From assembly GCA_945886995.1 (NCBI GenBank), contig CAMCZJ010000128.1, forward strand, positions 1-8,974: a stretch of 8,974 nucleotides of DNA, given 5' to 3'. The stretch is from Asaia bogorensis (GTDB taxonomy: Bacteria > Pseudomonadota > Alphaproteobacteria > Acetobacterales > Acetobacteraceae). Each line of letters begins with the position of its first letter. Position 1 is the stretch's first letter. Position numbers and translations under genes: made by a program. The notes under the pieces are model-generated. The model ran no database searches. It saw only the letters and a list, made by a program, of their open reading frames with translations, and was not told where the DNA came from. Below, one piece after another: positions 1-5,839 of the stretch.

Positions 1-795
1 CCAAACACCCCAACTGCCGGCCCGCCGCGCAGCCTGCCGATTGCCATGATTGAACCCGGCCCTTTTCAGCCGCGGATGGAACCTGACCGCCAAGCGCTGC
101 AAGAACTTGCCGCCTCCATCACCGAACACGGCATTCTGCAGCCCTTGCTCGTGCGCCCCAAGCCGGGGGCAGCCGGGCGCTACCAGATTATCGGTGGTGA
201 GCGCCGCTGGCGGGCAGCGCAGCTTGCCAAGCTGCATGATGTTCCCGTCGTCATTCGCGAATTTGACGATCGGATGGCGATGGCGGCGGGCTTGGTTGAA
301 AACCTCCAGCGCGAAGATCTGAACGCGGTTGAGGAAGCGGAAGGCTTTTCGCGCCTGATTGACCAATTCGGCCTCAATCAGGAAAGCCTTGCGCGCGCCG
401 TTGGCAAATCGCGGAGCCACATCGCCAATACGCTCCGCCTGCTCAACCTGCCCGCCACAATACGAGAGCATCTCCGCGCAGGGCGCCTCAGTGCTGGCCA
501 CGCCCGCGCCCTGCTGGGAGCGGAAGAACCCGAAAAACTCGCTGCACAAATCCTGACGCGCGGCCTTTCGGTCCGTCAGGCCGAAGCAATGGCCGCAGCG
601 CAACCCAAAAACCCCGAAACGCGACGCGCCAACGCCAAGGATGCCGATACGTTGGCGCTTGAACGCCAACTTCTGGAACGGCTTGGCCTGCAGGTGGCGA
701 TCAAGCATTTCGGCAAGGGTGGACAAGTCACCATCTCCTATGCCGATCTTGATCAGCTTGATGGCCTGATCCGCCTGTTGATGCCTGAAGACTGA
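1..795 (+). CDS. parB: Chromosome partitioning protein ParB (5' end cut by the window edge)
   Basis: DNA-binding CTPase clamp that loads at parS sites and works with ParA in origin segregation. The frame is open to base 1: 15 codons ending SLPIA precede the first ATG at 46 and read straight into the family motif IEPGPFQPR. The ATG is therefore internal and the true start lies upstream; I infer a few tens of residues are missing. In visible-residue numbering (264 residues), the nucleotide-binding motif GERRWRA is at 66-72, the second conserved box ENLQREDLN at 100-108, a helix-turn-helix around 126-145 (QESLARAVGKSRSHIANTL), and a short C-terminal dimerisation domain from about 218 to 264. It ends in TGA. 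ParA would be expected just upstream, outside the window. The next gene, an Lrp-type regulator, starts 27 nt downstream on the same strand. The sequence fits chromosomal ParB better than plasmid ParB. Confidence 0.96.
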   Translation, partial: PNTPTAGPPRSLPIAMIEPGPFQPRMEPDRQALQELAASITEHGILQPLLVRPKPGAAGRYQIIGGERRWRAAQLAKLHDVPVVIREFDDRMAMAAGLVENLQREDLNAVEEAEGFSRLIDQFGLNQESLARAVGKSRSHIANTLRLLNLPATIREHLRAGRLSAGHARALLGAEEPEKLAAQILTRGLSVRQAEAMAAAQPKNPETRRANAKDADTLALERQLLERLGLQVAIKHFGKGGQVTISYADLDQLDGLIRLLMPED

Positions 796-822
796 CGCCC
801 CCTTCGGACCCGGGAGCCTAGC

Positions 823-1293
823 TTGTCCAAGACTAATGAACTGGATGCCACCGACCTTGCCATCCTTCGCTTGATCCAGGCGGATGCTTCTCTATCGCTC
901 GGCGATATCGCGAAGGAGGTCGGGCTGACGCAAACCCCATGCTGGAAACGCATCCGCCGCATGGAGGAAACCGGCATTATCACTGGGCGTGTGACCTTGG
1001 TGAATGCGGAAAAACTGGGCCTGGGCATTTCAGTTTTTGTCGCCATCGAAACCGGGGATCATTCCGCTGACTGGATCGAAAGCTTTGCGAAAACCGTGGC
1101 TGATATGCCGGAAATCGTTGAATGCTGGCGGCTTGGTGGCGATGTGGATTACCTGCTGCGTGTCGTTGTCTCTGACATGACCGCCTATGATGGCTTTTAT
1201 CGCAAGTTGACGGCGCGGGTTTCCAGCCTGCGCAAGGTGACATCCCGCTTCGCCATGGAATGCGTGAAATCAACCACAGCGCTGCCTATTTGA
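823..1293 (+). CDS. Lrp/AsnC-family transcriptional regulator
   Basis: A 156-residue protein of normal family length. The N-terminal winged helix-turn-helix covers about residues 7-60 (LDATDLAILRLIQ; recognition region GLTQTPCWKRIRRMEETGII). The C-terminal RAM effector domain covers about 67-150, with the family signature GDVDYLLRVVVSDM at 106-119 and the characteristic ending KSTTALPI. These proteins form dimers, octamers or larger assemblies that wrap DNA and respond to amino acids or related small molecules. The start is TTG at 823: it is preceded by the Shine-Dalgarno-like GGGAG at 812-816, and the family alignment begins at once (NELDATDLAIL). No in-frame ATG lies close by; the ATG at 836 is out of frame. 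The gene sits directly before the UxaA-family pair on the same strand, so it probably controls that unit and may control itself, but this is inferred from position. The effector cannot be read from the sequence. Confidence 0.93.
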   Translation: MSKTNELDATDLAILRLIQADASLSLGDIAKEVGLTQTPCWKRIRRMEETGIITGRVTLVNAEKLGLGISVFVAIETGDHSADWIESFAKTVADMPEIVECWRLGGDVDYLLRVVVSDMTAYDGFYRKLTARVSSLRKVTSRFAMECVKSTTALPI

Positions 1294-1307
1294 CCCGTTG
1301 CTTGGTC

Positions 1308-1351
1308 GCATTTTCCGAGTCGCCAAGTGTTTCCACATGGCTTGAAAATGC
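1308..1351. promoter_or_regulatory. Nested inverted repeat, candidate Lrp-type operator or transcript-end hairpin
   Basis: Two dyads share nearly the same centre between the lrp stop codon and the next promoter. The outer arms GCATTTTC (1308-1315) and GAAAATGC (1344-1351) match perfectly over 8 bp. The inner arms GCCAAGTG (1322-1329) and CACATGGC (1334-1341) pair at 7 of 8 positions around a 4-nt loop. The AT-rich outer arms would suit a regulator dimer binding just upstream of the candidate -35 at 1365. The inner part could instead fold as an RNA hairpin after lrp, but no T-run follows it. The dyads are directly visible; the function is inferred. Confidence 0.4.
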
Positions 1352-1364
1352 TCCAGCTGCCTGA

Positions 1365-1393
1365 TTGACCCAGAAGGGGCAGCGCCCTAGCTT
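1365..1393 (+). promoter_or_regulatory. Candidate sigma-70 promoter for the UxaA-family pair
   Basis: A TTGACC hexamer (1365-1370, 5 of 6 to the -35 consensus) is followed by a 17-nt spacer and TAGCTT (1388-1393, 3 of 6 to the -10 consensus). Transcription would begin near 1400, leaving a leader of about 30 nt that carries the strong Shine-Dalgarno at 1411-1418. The -10 match is weak, as is common in GC-rich alphaproteobacteria. The call rests on spacing and on the lack of a better candidate in this gap. Confidence 0.35.
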
Positions 1394-1410
1394 TCCCCAA
1401 CATCATGAAA

Positions 1411-1418
1411 AAGGGAGG
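1411..1418 (+). promoter_or_regulatory. Strong ribosome binding site that fixes the start of the small subunit
   Basis: AAGGGAGG lies 10 nt before the ATG at 1429. It also lies inside the longer in-frame reading that would begin at the ATG at 1405, so the longer version is unlikely. The ATG at 1421 is out of frame. Confidence 0.75.
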
Positions 1419-1428
1419 ATATGCCGGC

Positions 1429-1713
1429 ATGACCGTGCATTTCTGTGTGCATGACGAAGGCGATTCCGTCGGCGTCGTGGTTGTGGAAGGGATCAAATCT
1501 GGCCAGGCGCTGAATGGCTGGATCATGGATCAGGACAAAATGATCACCTTCAACGCCAAGTCGGATATCCCGATCGGCCATAAGCTAGCCATTCGCGCCA
1601 TCACTGCTGGTGACACCATCATCAAATACGGCATTGATATCGGCAAGGCGGTTAAAGACATCACTGCCGGCGAGCATCTCCATGTCCACAACGTCAAAAC
1701 GAAGCGGTGGTAA
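1429..1713 (+). CDS. UxaA-family lyase small subunit, SAF domain (altronate dehydratase small subunit or SuyA-like sulfolactate sulfo-lyase alpha)
   Basis: A 94-residue protein, MTVHFCVHDEGDSVG to HNVKTKRW, consisting of one SAF-type domain. Recognisable elements are DIPIGHKLAI (46-55), IIKYGIDIG (64-72) and GEHLHVHN (81-88), which correspond to the N-terminal domain of UxaA/GarD dehydratases (RGHKFAL, KYG, GEHVHAHN). In Escherichia coli UxaA this domain is fused to the catalytic domain; here it is a separate gene ending 5 nt before the large-subunit ATG. A stand-alone small subunit of this size is the arrangement known for (2R)-sulfolactate sulfo-lyase SuyA and for split altronate dehydratases. 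The start at 1429 was chosen from the Shine-Dalgarno at 1411-1418. The protein should act with the large subunit in the cytoplasm; the substrate is not settled. Confidence 0.85.
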   Translation: MTVHFCVHDEGDSVGVVVVEGIKSGQALNGWIMDQDKMITFNAKSDIPIGHKLAIRAITAGDTIIKYGIDIGKAVKDITAGEHLHVHNVKTKRW

Positions 1714-1718
1714 GCGCC

Positions 1719-2894
1719 ATGGGCATCAATCTGAAGAACGCTGCCTTTGAAGGCTGGCGCCGCGAAAATGGCCGCATGGGTGTGCGCAACCACGTCATCA
1801 TCCTGCCGGTTGACGATCTTTCCAACGCTGCCTGCGAGGCGGTGGCGAATAACATCAAGGGCGCGCTAGCCATTCCGCATGCCTATGGCCGCCTGCAATT
1901 TGGCGCCGATTTGGACTTGCATTTCCGCACGCTGATCGGCACGGGCACCAACCCGAATGTCGCCGGCGTCATCGTGATTGGCATTGAACCAGGTTGGACG
2001 GGGCGCATTGTTGAAGGCATCGCCAAATCCGGCAAGCCGGTGGAGGGTTTCGCCATTGAACAGAATGGCGACATCAACACCATCGCCAATGCTTCCCGCG
2101 CGGCCTATCGCATGGTCAAGCACGCATCGCGCCTGAAGAAGACCCGGGCTTTCATCCAGGAGCTTTGGGTATCCACCAAATGCGGTGAAAGCGATACCAC
2201 ATCGGGCCTGGCTTCCTGCCCCACGGTTGGCAATTCCTTCGACAAACTCTGGGAAAACGGCAATACGCTCGTTTTCGGTGAAACCACCGAACTCACGGGT
2301 GGTGAGCATCTGGTAGCGGCGCGTTGCCGCACACCGGAAATCCGCGCGCAATTCCAGGCGATGTTTGACCGCTACCAACGTGTGGTCGAAAACAATAAGA
2401 CGAACGATCTTTCCGAAAGCCAGCCCACCAAGGGCAATATCGAAGGGGGTCTCACCACCATCGAAGAAAAGGCACTCGGCAATATCCAAAAGATCGGGAA
2501 GAGGTGCGTGGTTGATGGCGTGCTGGACAAGGCGGAAGAACCGCCCCATTCGGGGCTTTGGTTCATGGATTCCAGCTCAGCCGCCGCTGAGATGGTAACA
2601 CTTTGCGCCGCTTCCGGCTTTGCCGTGCATACCTTCCCAACTGGGCAGGGCAATGTGATTGGCAACCCGATCCTGCCGGTGATCAAGCTTACCGCCAATC
2701 CGCGCACCCAGCGCACCATGTCCGAACATATTGATGTGGATGTCACTGGGCTATTGCAGCGGCAGATGAATATGGATGATGCCGGTGAAGCCCTGCTTGA
2801 TTGCATCATCCGCACTGCCGATGGCGAATTGACCGCGGCTGAACTGCTCGGCCACCGCGAATTCAGCCTGACGCGGCTTTACGAAAGCGCGTAA
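1719..2894 (+). CDS. UxaA-family lyase large subunit (altronate dehydratase large subunit or SuyB-like sulfolactate sulfo-lyase beta)
   Basis: A 391-residue protein covering the whole catalytic part of the UxaA/GarD family, which eliminates water from sugar acids or, in SuyB, sulfite from sulfolactate. Family markers in order are GWRRENGRMGVRN (12-24), a KCGESD motif (154-159) where sugar-acid dehydratases typically have CGGSD, TTIEEKALGNIQKIG (246-260), and GNPILPVIKLTANPRT (315-330). The family binds a metal; the Cys at 155 and the His residues near 54 and 304 are candidate ligands by inference only. The ATG at 1719 was preferred over the GTG at 1707, which overlaps the small-subunit stop codon; the family match starts soon after 1719. 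The 5-nt gap suggests translational coupling. No uronate isomerase, tagaturonate reductase or KDG kinase gene lies nearby, so the neighbourhood does not support a hexuronate pathway. The family call is firm; the substrate is open. Confidence 0.87.
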   Translation: MGINLKNAAFEGWRRENGRMGVRNHVIILPVDDLSNAACEAVANNIKGALAIPHAYGRLQFGADLDLHFRTLIGTGTNPNVAGVIVIGIEPGWTGRIVEGIAKSGKPVEGFAIEQNGDINTIANASRAAYRMVKHASRLKKTRAFIQELWVSTKCGESDTTSGLASCPTVGNSFDKLWENGNTLVFGETTELTGGEHLVAARCRTPEIRAQFQAMFDRYQRVVENNKTNDLSESQPTKGNIEGGLTTIEEKALGNIQKIGKRCVVDGVLDKAEEPPHSGLWFMDSSSAAAEMVTLCAASGFAVHTFPTGQGNVIGNPILPVIKLTANPRTQRTMSEHIDVDVTGLLQRQMNMDDAGEALLDCIIRTADGELTAAELLGHREFSLTRLYESA

Positions 2895-2901
2895 GCGCCG
2901 A

Positions 2902-2932
2902 GTGTGGCGCGCCATTTCCCGGCGCGCCACAC
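2902..2932. terminator. Perfect 12-bp inverted repeat between convergent genes, possible transcript-end hairpin
   Basis: The arms GTGTGGCGCGCC (2902-2913) and GGCGCGCCACAC (2921-2932) match perfectly around a 7-nt loop. The hairpin lies 7 nt after the large-subunit stop and 10 nt beyond the lysE stop on the other strand. It is GC-rich and should be very stable. Downstream on the plus strand is a run of A rather than T; read on the minus strand, the T-run comes before the stem. It is therefore not a textbook intrinsic terminator in either direction. It may protect 3' ends or assist factor-dependent termination. Confidence 0.5.
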
Positions 2933-2942
2933 AAAAAACTTA

Positions 2943-3572
2943 CTACCGCTTCGCCAGTGCCAAGCCGGCCCCTAAGGCAATCATTGACGCGCCAGAGATT
3001 TCGCGCAGCCGCCGAATGAAGGCGGGCCGCGATGCAGCGCCTTCCCGGATACGGCTGGCGCCGATCGCCACGACAATATCCGCCAATGTATTCAGCGTGA
3101 CGGAAATCGCACCCAGCACAATGAAGGGCAGGGCCACCGCGCCCGCGCTGGGGTCAAGAAATTGCGGAACAAAGGCCAGGAAGAAGGCTGCGGTTTTGGG
3201 GTTCAACGCCTCCACCACCACACCTTCGCGAAAGGCACGCCGCGCCCCCATGGCGGGCGACGGATCGGCGCCCGGGATATCGCGCCGCGCGGCCATCATG
3301 GTGCGCACGCCAAGCCAAACCAAATAAGCCGCGCCGAGCCATTTCAGCGCCGTGAAAAGCTCAGCACTCGCCAGCACGAGCGCGGAAACGCCAAGCGCCC
3401 CAGCCAGCACATGGACCAAGCCGCCAAGCGCTGTGCCGAAGCTGGAAGCTATGCCCTCAGCCCGCCCGCCCGCCAGGCTGCGCGCTGCGACATAGAAAAT
3501 TCCAGGACCCGGGGTCACCGCCAGCAGCAGTGCCGCAGCGAGGTAGAGTAAGAATTGGGTGGGGTCTGGCAT
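2943..3572 (-). CDS. LysE/RhtB-family amino-acid or small-metabolite exporter
   Basis: A 209-residue inner-membrane protein of normal family length with several hydrophobic stretches (about 6-28, 41-66, 68-92, 118-138, 143-172, 190-206). The family signature TPGPG is at 20-24, followed by a conserved small-residue helix (SSFGTALGGLVHV), the YLVWLG segment at 83-88, and NPKTAAFF at 124-131. These transporters export amino acids such as lysine or homoserine, or related compounds; the substrate cannot be inferred. The start is placed at the ATG at 3572 (MPDPTQFLLYL). The frame stays open to 3680, but those extra 36 residues lack family features and would overlap the end of hpf. No clear Shine-Dalgarno precedes 3572. 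The gene follows hpf by 49 nt on the same strand and converges with the UxaA-family pair. The stop is TAG. Confidence 0.9.
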   Translation of the reverse strand: MPDPTQFLLYLAAALLLAVTPGPGIFYVAARSLAGGRAEGIASSFGTALGGLVHVLAGALGVSALVLASAELFTALKWLGAAYLVWLGVRTMMAARRDIPGADPSPAMGARRAFREGVVVEALNPKTAAFFLAFVPQFLDPSAGAVALPFIVLGAISVTLNTLADIVVAIGASRIREGAASRPAFIRRLREISGASMIALGAGLALAKR

Positions 3573-3621
3573 GACGCTTACATACATCACGCCAGAGACA
3601 ATGCCGAGACAGGTACCTGGC

Positions 3622-4206
3622 TCAACCCTCCCCCGGATCAATCCAGCCGATATTTCCATCGGCGCGGCGGTAGACAACATTCAGCCCGCCGCCCTTCCTG
3701 TTGCGAAACATCACCACCTGGGCTTGGGCCAGATCAAGCCGCATCACAGCCTCTCCGACGCTCAGCTTTTCAATATGCGTGGGGTTTTCGGCAATGATGG
3801 CGCCGTGGTCGCCTTGTTCCGGCGCTTCCTCATCTGCCGGGGCTTCAATCACATAACGTGTGCCACGCGGCGCTTCTTCCACTGGCGCGTCGCGTTCACC
3901 GGCGAAGGACCGCGCATGTTCATTCACGCGCCGGCGATAACGGCGCAGGCGCTTGGCCAGATGCTCGGCGGCAACCTCAAAAGCGCGATGCGCATCGGCG
4001 CCCTCACCTTCGGCGCGCATCATCAGCCCGCGCCCGGCCTTCAGGTTGATGTCGCAACTGAACTGGCTTCGATGCTTGTGGAAGGTCACATTGGCTTCAA
4101 GCGCGTGGTCAAAATACTTGGCGGTGATCGCGGCCAACCCGTCGCTCACATGGGTCTTCAGCGCTTCACCTGTTTCAACTTGCTTGCCGGCAACTGTGAT
4201 GAGCAT
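3622..4206 (-). CDS. hpf: Ribosome hibernation promoting factor, long form (HPF/RaiA family)
   Basis: A 194-residue protein with both domains of long HPF. The N-terminal ribosome-binding domain covers about 1-100 (MLITVAGKQVETGEALKTHV, then a basic helix AKRLRRYRRRVNEH). An acidic, Pro/Glu-rich linker covers about 103-135. The C-terminal dimerisation domain covers about 136-191 (AIIAENPTHIEKLSVGEAVMRLD, then VVMFRNRKGGGLNVVYRR and DGNIGWIDP). Long HPF blocks the tRNA sites of the 30S subunit and joins two 70S ribosomes into inactive 100S particles when growth slows. The ATG at 4206 has a strong Shine-Dalgarno (minus-strand AAAGGGAGGG, about 4216-4225). The gene lies 96 nt after rpoN, a conserved proteobacterial order. 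That gap holds competing inverted repeats that may regulate hpf separately. It ends in TGA. Confidence 0.95.
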   Translation of the reverse strand: MLITVAGKQVETGEALKTHVSDGLAAITAKYFDHALEANVTFHKHRSQFSCDINLKAGRGLMMRAEGEGADAHRAFEVAAEHLAKRLRRYRRRVNEHARSFAGERDAPVEEAPRGTRYVIEAPADEEAPEQGDHGAIIAENPTHIEKLSVGEAVMRLDLAQAQVVMFRNRKGGGLNVVYRRADGNIGWIDPGEG

Positions 4207-4249
4207 GGGGCTATGCCCTCCCTTTCCAAAAGCGGAGGGGCCGCCCCGT

Positions 4250-4290
4250 GGCGACCGGGCCTGCGACCCTTCCCTTCCTGCAGGGTCGCC
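4250..4290 (-). promoter_or_regulatory. Competing inverted repeats in the hpf leader
   Basis: On plus-strand coordinates, AGGGTCGC (4282-4289) pairs perfectly with GCGACCCT (4263-4270) over 8 bp with an 11-nt loop. The overlapping GGTCGCC (4284-4290) can instead pair over 7 bp with GGCGACC (4250-4256). The two folds are mutually exclusive in the minus-strand transcript between rpoN and hpf. No T-run follows. This may be an attenuator, a processing site, or chance in GC-rich DNA. Confidence 0.3.
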
Positions 4291-4302
4291 TGTCTGTCCG
4301 GA

Positions 4303-5778
4303 TCAGGCCGAGGCGGCCTTCTCCCGTTTGCGCTGCACGGATGATGGAATGCGCAACGCGTCCCGGTATTTGGCCACAGTTCGCCGGGCAATGTCCACGC
4401 CTTCTTCACGTAGCCGGGCCACAATCGTATCGTCTGACAGGACATCCTCTGGGCTTTCGGCATCCACCATGGCCTTGATGCGGTACCGCACGGCCTCAGC
4501 GCTATGAGCCGCCCCGCCGCTTGTGCCGGAAATGGCGGTGGTGAAGAAATATTTCAGCTCAAAAGTGCCGCGCGGCGTCGCAATAGCCTTGTTGGATGTG
4601 ACGCGCGATACGGTGCTTTCATGCAGCGAAACCTCATCCGCCACATCGCGCAGGATCAGCGGGCGCAAATGCCCCACGCCATGACGGAAAAACGCGTCCT
4701 GGCGACGCACAATTTCGGCGGCTACTTTCAGGATGGTATTGGCCCGTTGTTCCAGCGATTTCACCAACCATGATGCGGTCTGGAAACGCTCCGCGATCCA
4801 ATTCTTGTCTTCCTTGCCGCGCGCGCTGACATTGGCGGAAGCAAAGAAACCTCTATTTACCAAAACGCGCGGCAGGGTTTCCAGATTGAGTTCCACAATC
4901 CAATCATCATCTGGCCCGCGCCGCATCAGCACATCCGGTATCAGGGTCGGCGCTGGTGGCGCATCAAAGGAAGCACCGGGTTTCGGGTCTAGCCGCCGCA
5001 ATTCCGCGACCATTTCCGCCATGTCTTCGCTGTCCACGCCGCAGATTTCCTGCAAGCCCTTCAAATCGCGCTTCGCGAGTAATTCCAGATTGGCGAGCAG
5101 CGCCGCCATGGCGGGGTCATAACGGTTGCGATCCTGCAACTGCACTGCCAGGCATTCCGCCAAATCATGGCAGAACATGCCAACGGGATCGAAGCGCGCC
5201 ATGGCAAGCCGCACGCGTTCCACCAGTGCTTCCGCGCAGCCCAGCGCATCCGCAATCACTTGCGCGCGCACATGCAGCCGCCCAGCAGCATCCACCAGCG
5301 CCAACAGATTACCAGCGATCAGGCGTTCCTGCGGAGAGGTCAAGTTCAGCCTGATCTGTTCCGCCAGATGATCACGCAAGGAACGTTCCGGCGCTTCCAT
5401 CGCTTCAATGCCGGAAAGATCATCATCGAAATCGCGGTTACCGCCGCGCCCGATGGGTGGCAGGCCATTGTCGTAAACATTATCCCATTCGGCATCGAGC
5501 GGCGCTGCATTCTCCGAAGGCAGCACATCGGAAGCGGCGGCGCTGGCGGCGTCAGCCGGTTCACTTGCAGCCGGTAGCGGGTCTGTGCTGCGGCCAGCAT
5601 CCGGGCCGGCGAGTGGCCGGTCATCGCGTTCCAGCAGCGGGTTGCGTTCCAACTCCTCCTCAACAAAGGCGGATACTTCCATATTGGAAGATTGCAGCAG
5701 CTTGATCGCCTGGCGCAGCTGCGGTGTCATCACCAGCTGTTGTGATTGCCGCAGATCGAGACGCGGGCCGATCGCCAT
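4303..5778 (-). CDS. rpoN: RNA polymerase sigma-54 factor RpoN
   Basis: A full-length 491-residue sigma-54. Region I at 1-50 has the Gln/Leu pattern (LDLRQSQQLVMTPQLRQAIKLLQ is the key stretch, residues 7-29) that contacts activators and locks the closed complex. Region II, about 52-130, is acidic and Ala/Pro-rich and variable. The core-binding region is about 130-330 (including FDPVGMFCHDLAECLAVQL). The helix-turn-helix is near 375-395 (LRDVADEVSLHESTVSRVTSNK), and the RpoN box ARRTVAKYRD at 464-473 recognises the -24 promoter element. It directs transcription that needs AAA+ enhancer-binding proteins. The start at 5778 (MAIGPRLDLRQSQQL) matches the family N-terminus; no strong Shine-Dalgarno is visible. 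It follows lptB by 61 nt and precedes hpf, a widespread gene order. It ends in TGA. Confidence 0.97.
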   Translation of the reverse strand: MAIGPRLDLRQSQQLVMTPQLRQAIKLLQSSNMEVSAFVEEELERNPLLERDDRPLAGPDAGRSTDPLPAASEPADAASAAASDVLPSENAAPLDAEWDNVYDNGLPPIGRGGNRDFDDDLSGIEAMEAPERSLRDHLAEQIRLNLTSPQERLIAGNLLALVDAAGRLHVRAQVIADALGCAEALVERVRLAMARFDPVGMFCHDLAECLAVQLQDRNRYDPAMAALLANLELLAKRDLKGLQEICGVDSEDMAEMVAELRRLDPKPGASFDAPPAPTLIPDVLMRRGPDDDWIVELNLETLPRVLVNRGFFASANVSARGKEDKNWIAERFQTASWLVKSLEQRANTILKVAAEIVRRQDAFFRHGVGHLRPLILRDVADEVSLHESTVSRVTSNKAIATPRGTFELKYFFTTAISGTSGGAAHSAEAVRYRIKAMVDAESPEDVLSDDTIVARLREEGVDIARRTVAKYRDALRIPSSVQRKREKAASA

Positions 5779-5839
5779 CAGCGCTGCTCACAAGGCCGGG
5801 CGGGAAGGGAGGCAGGGAACATACGGCGCCATTATCCAA

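Noticed and set aside
1330..1340. TTTCCACATGG resembles half of a parS site, within 600 bp of parB
   Set aside because: The left half and core are close to the consensus, but the right half (CTTGAAA) does not restore the palindrome, and the core has A for G. ParB sites are usually near-perfect dyads, so it is not called. ParB ChIP-seq or a genome-wide parS motif scan would decide.
1405..1428. Upstream ATG giving an 8-residue longer small subunit
   Set aside because: The strong Shine-Dalgarno at 1411-1418 lies inside that extension and points to the ATG at 1429.
1866..2549. 227-codon open frame on the minus strand inside the UxaA-family large subunit
   Set aside because: The opposite strand encodes clear family motifs throughout. 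The translation here shows no domain and no ribosome binding site was apparent.
3610..3619. 10-bp perfect palindrome CAGGTACCTG just after the hpf stop codon
   Set aside because: It has no loop to form a useful hairpin, no T-run, and no known operator match. It is probably chance.
3573..3680. Longer N-terminus for the LysE-type exporter
   Set aside because: The extra 36 residues lack family features and overlap the hpf 3' end. The start at 3572 gives the normal family length.
5779..5839. Possible rpoN promoter with a GATAAT-like -10 on the minus strand near 5831-5836
   Set aside because: The best upstream -35-like element (TTGGCG) is about 20 nt away, too far for sigma-70, and no other supported element was found in this short gap.
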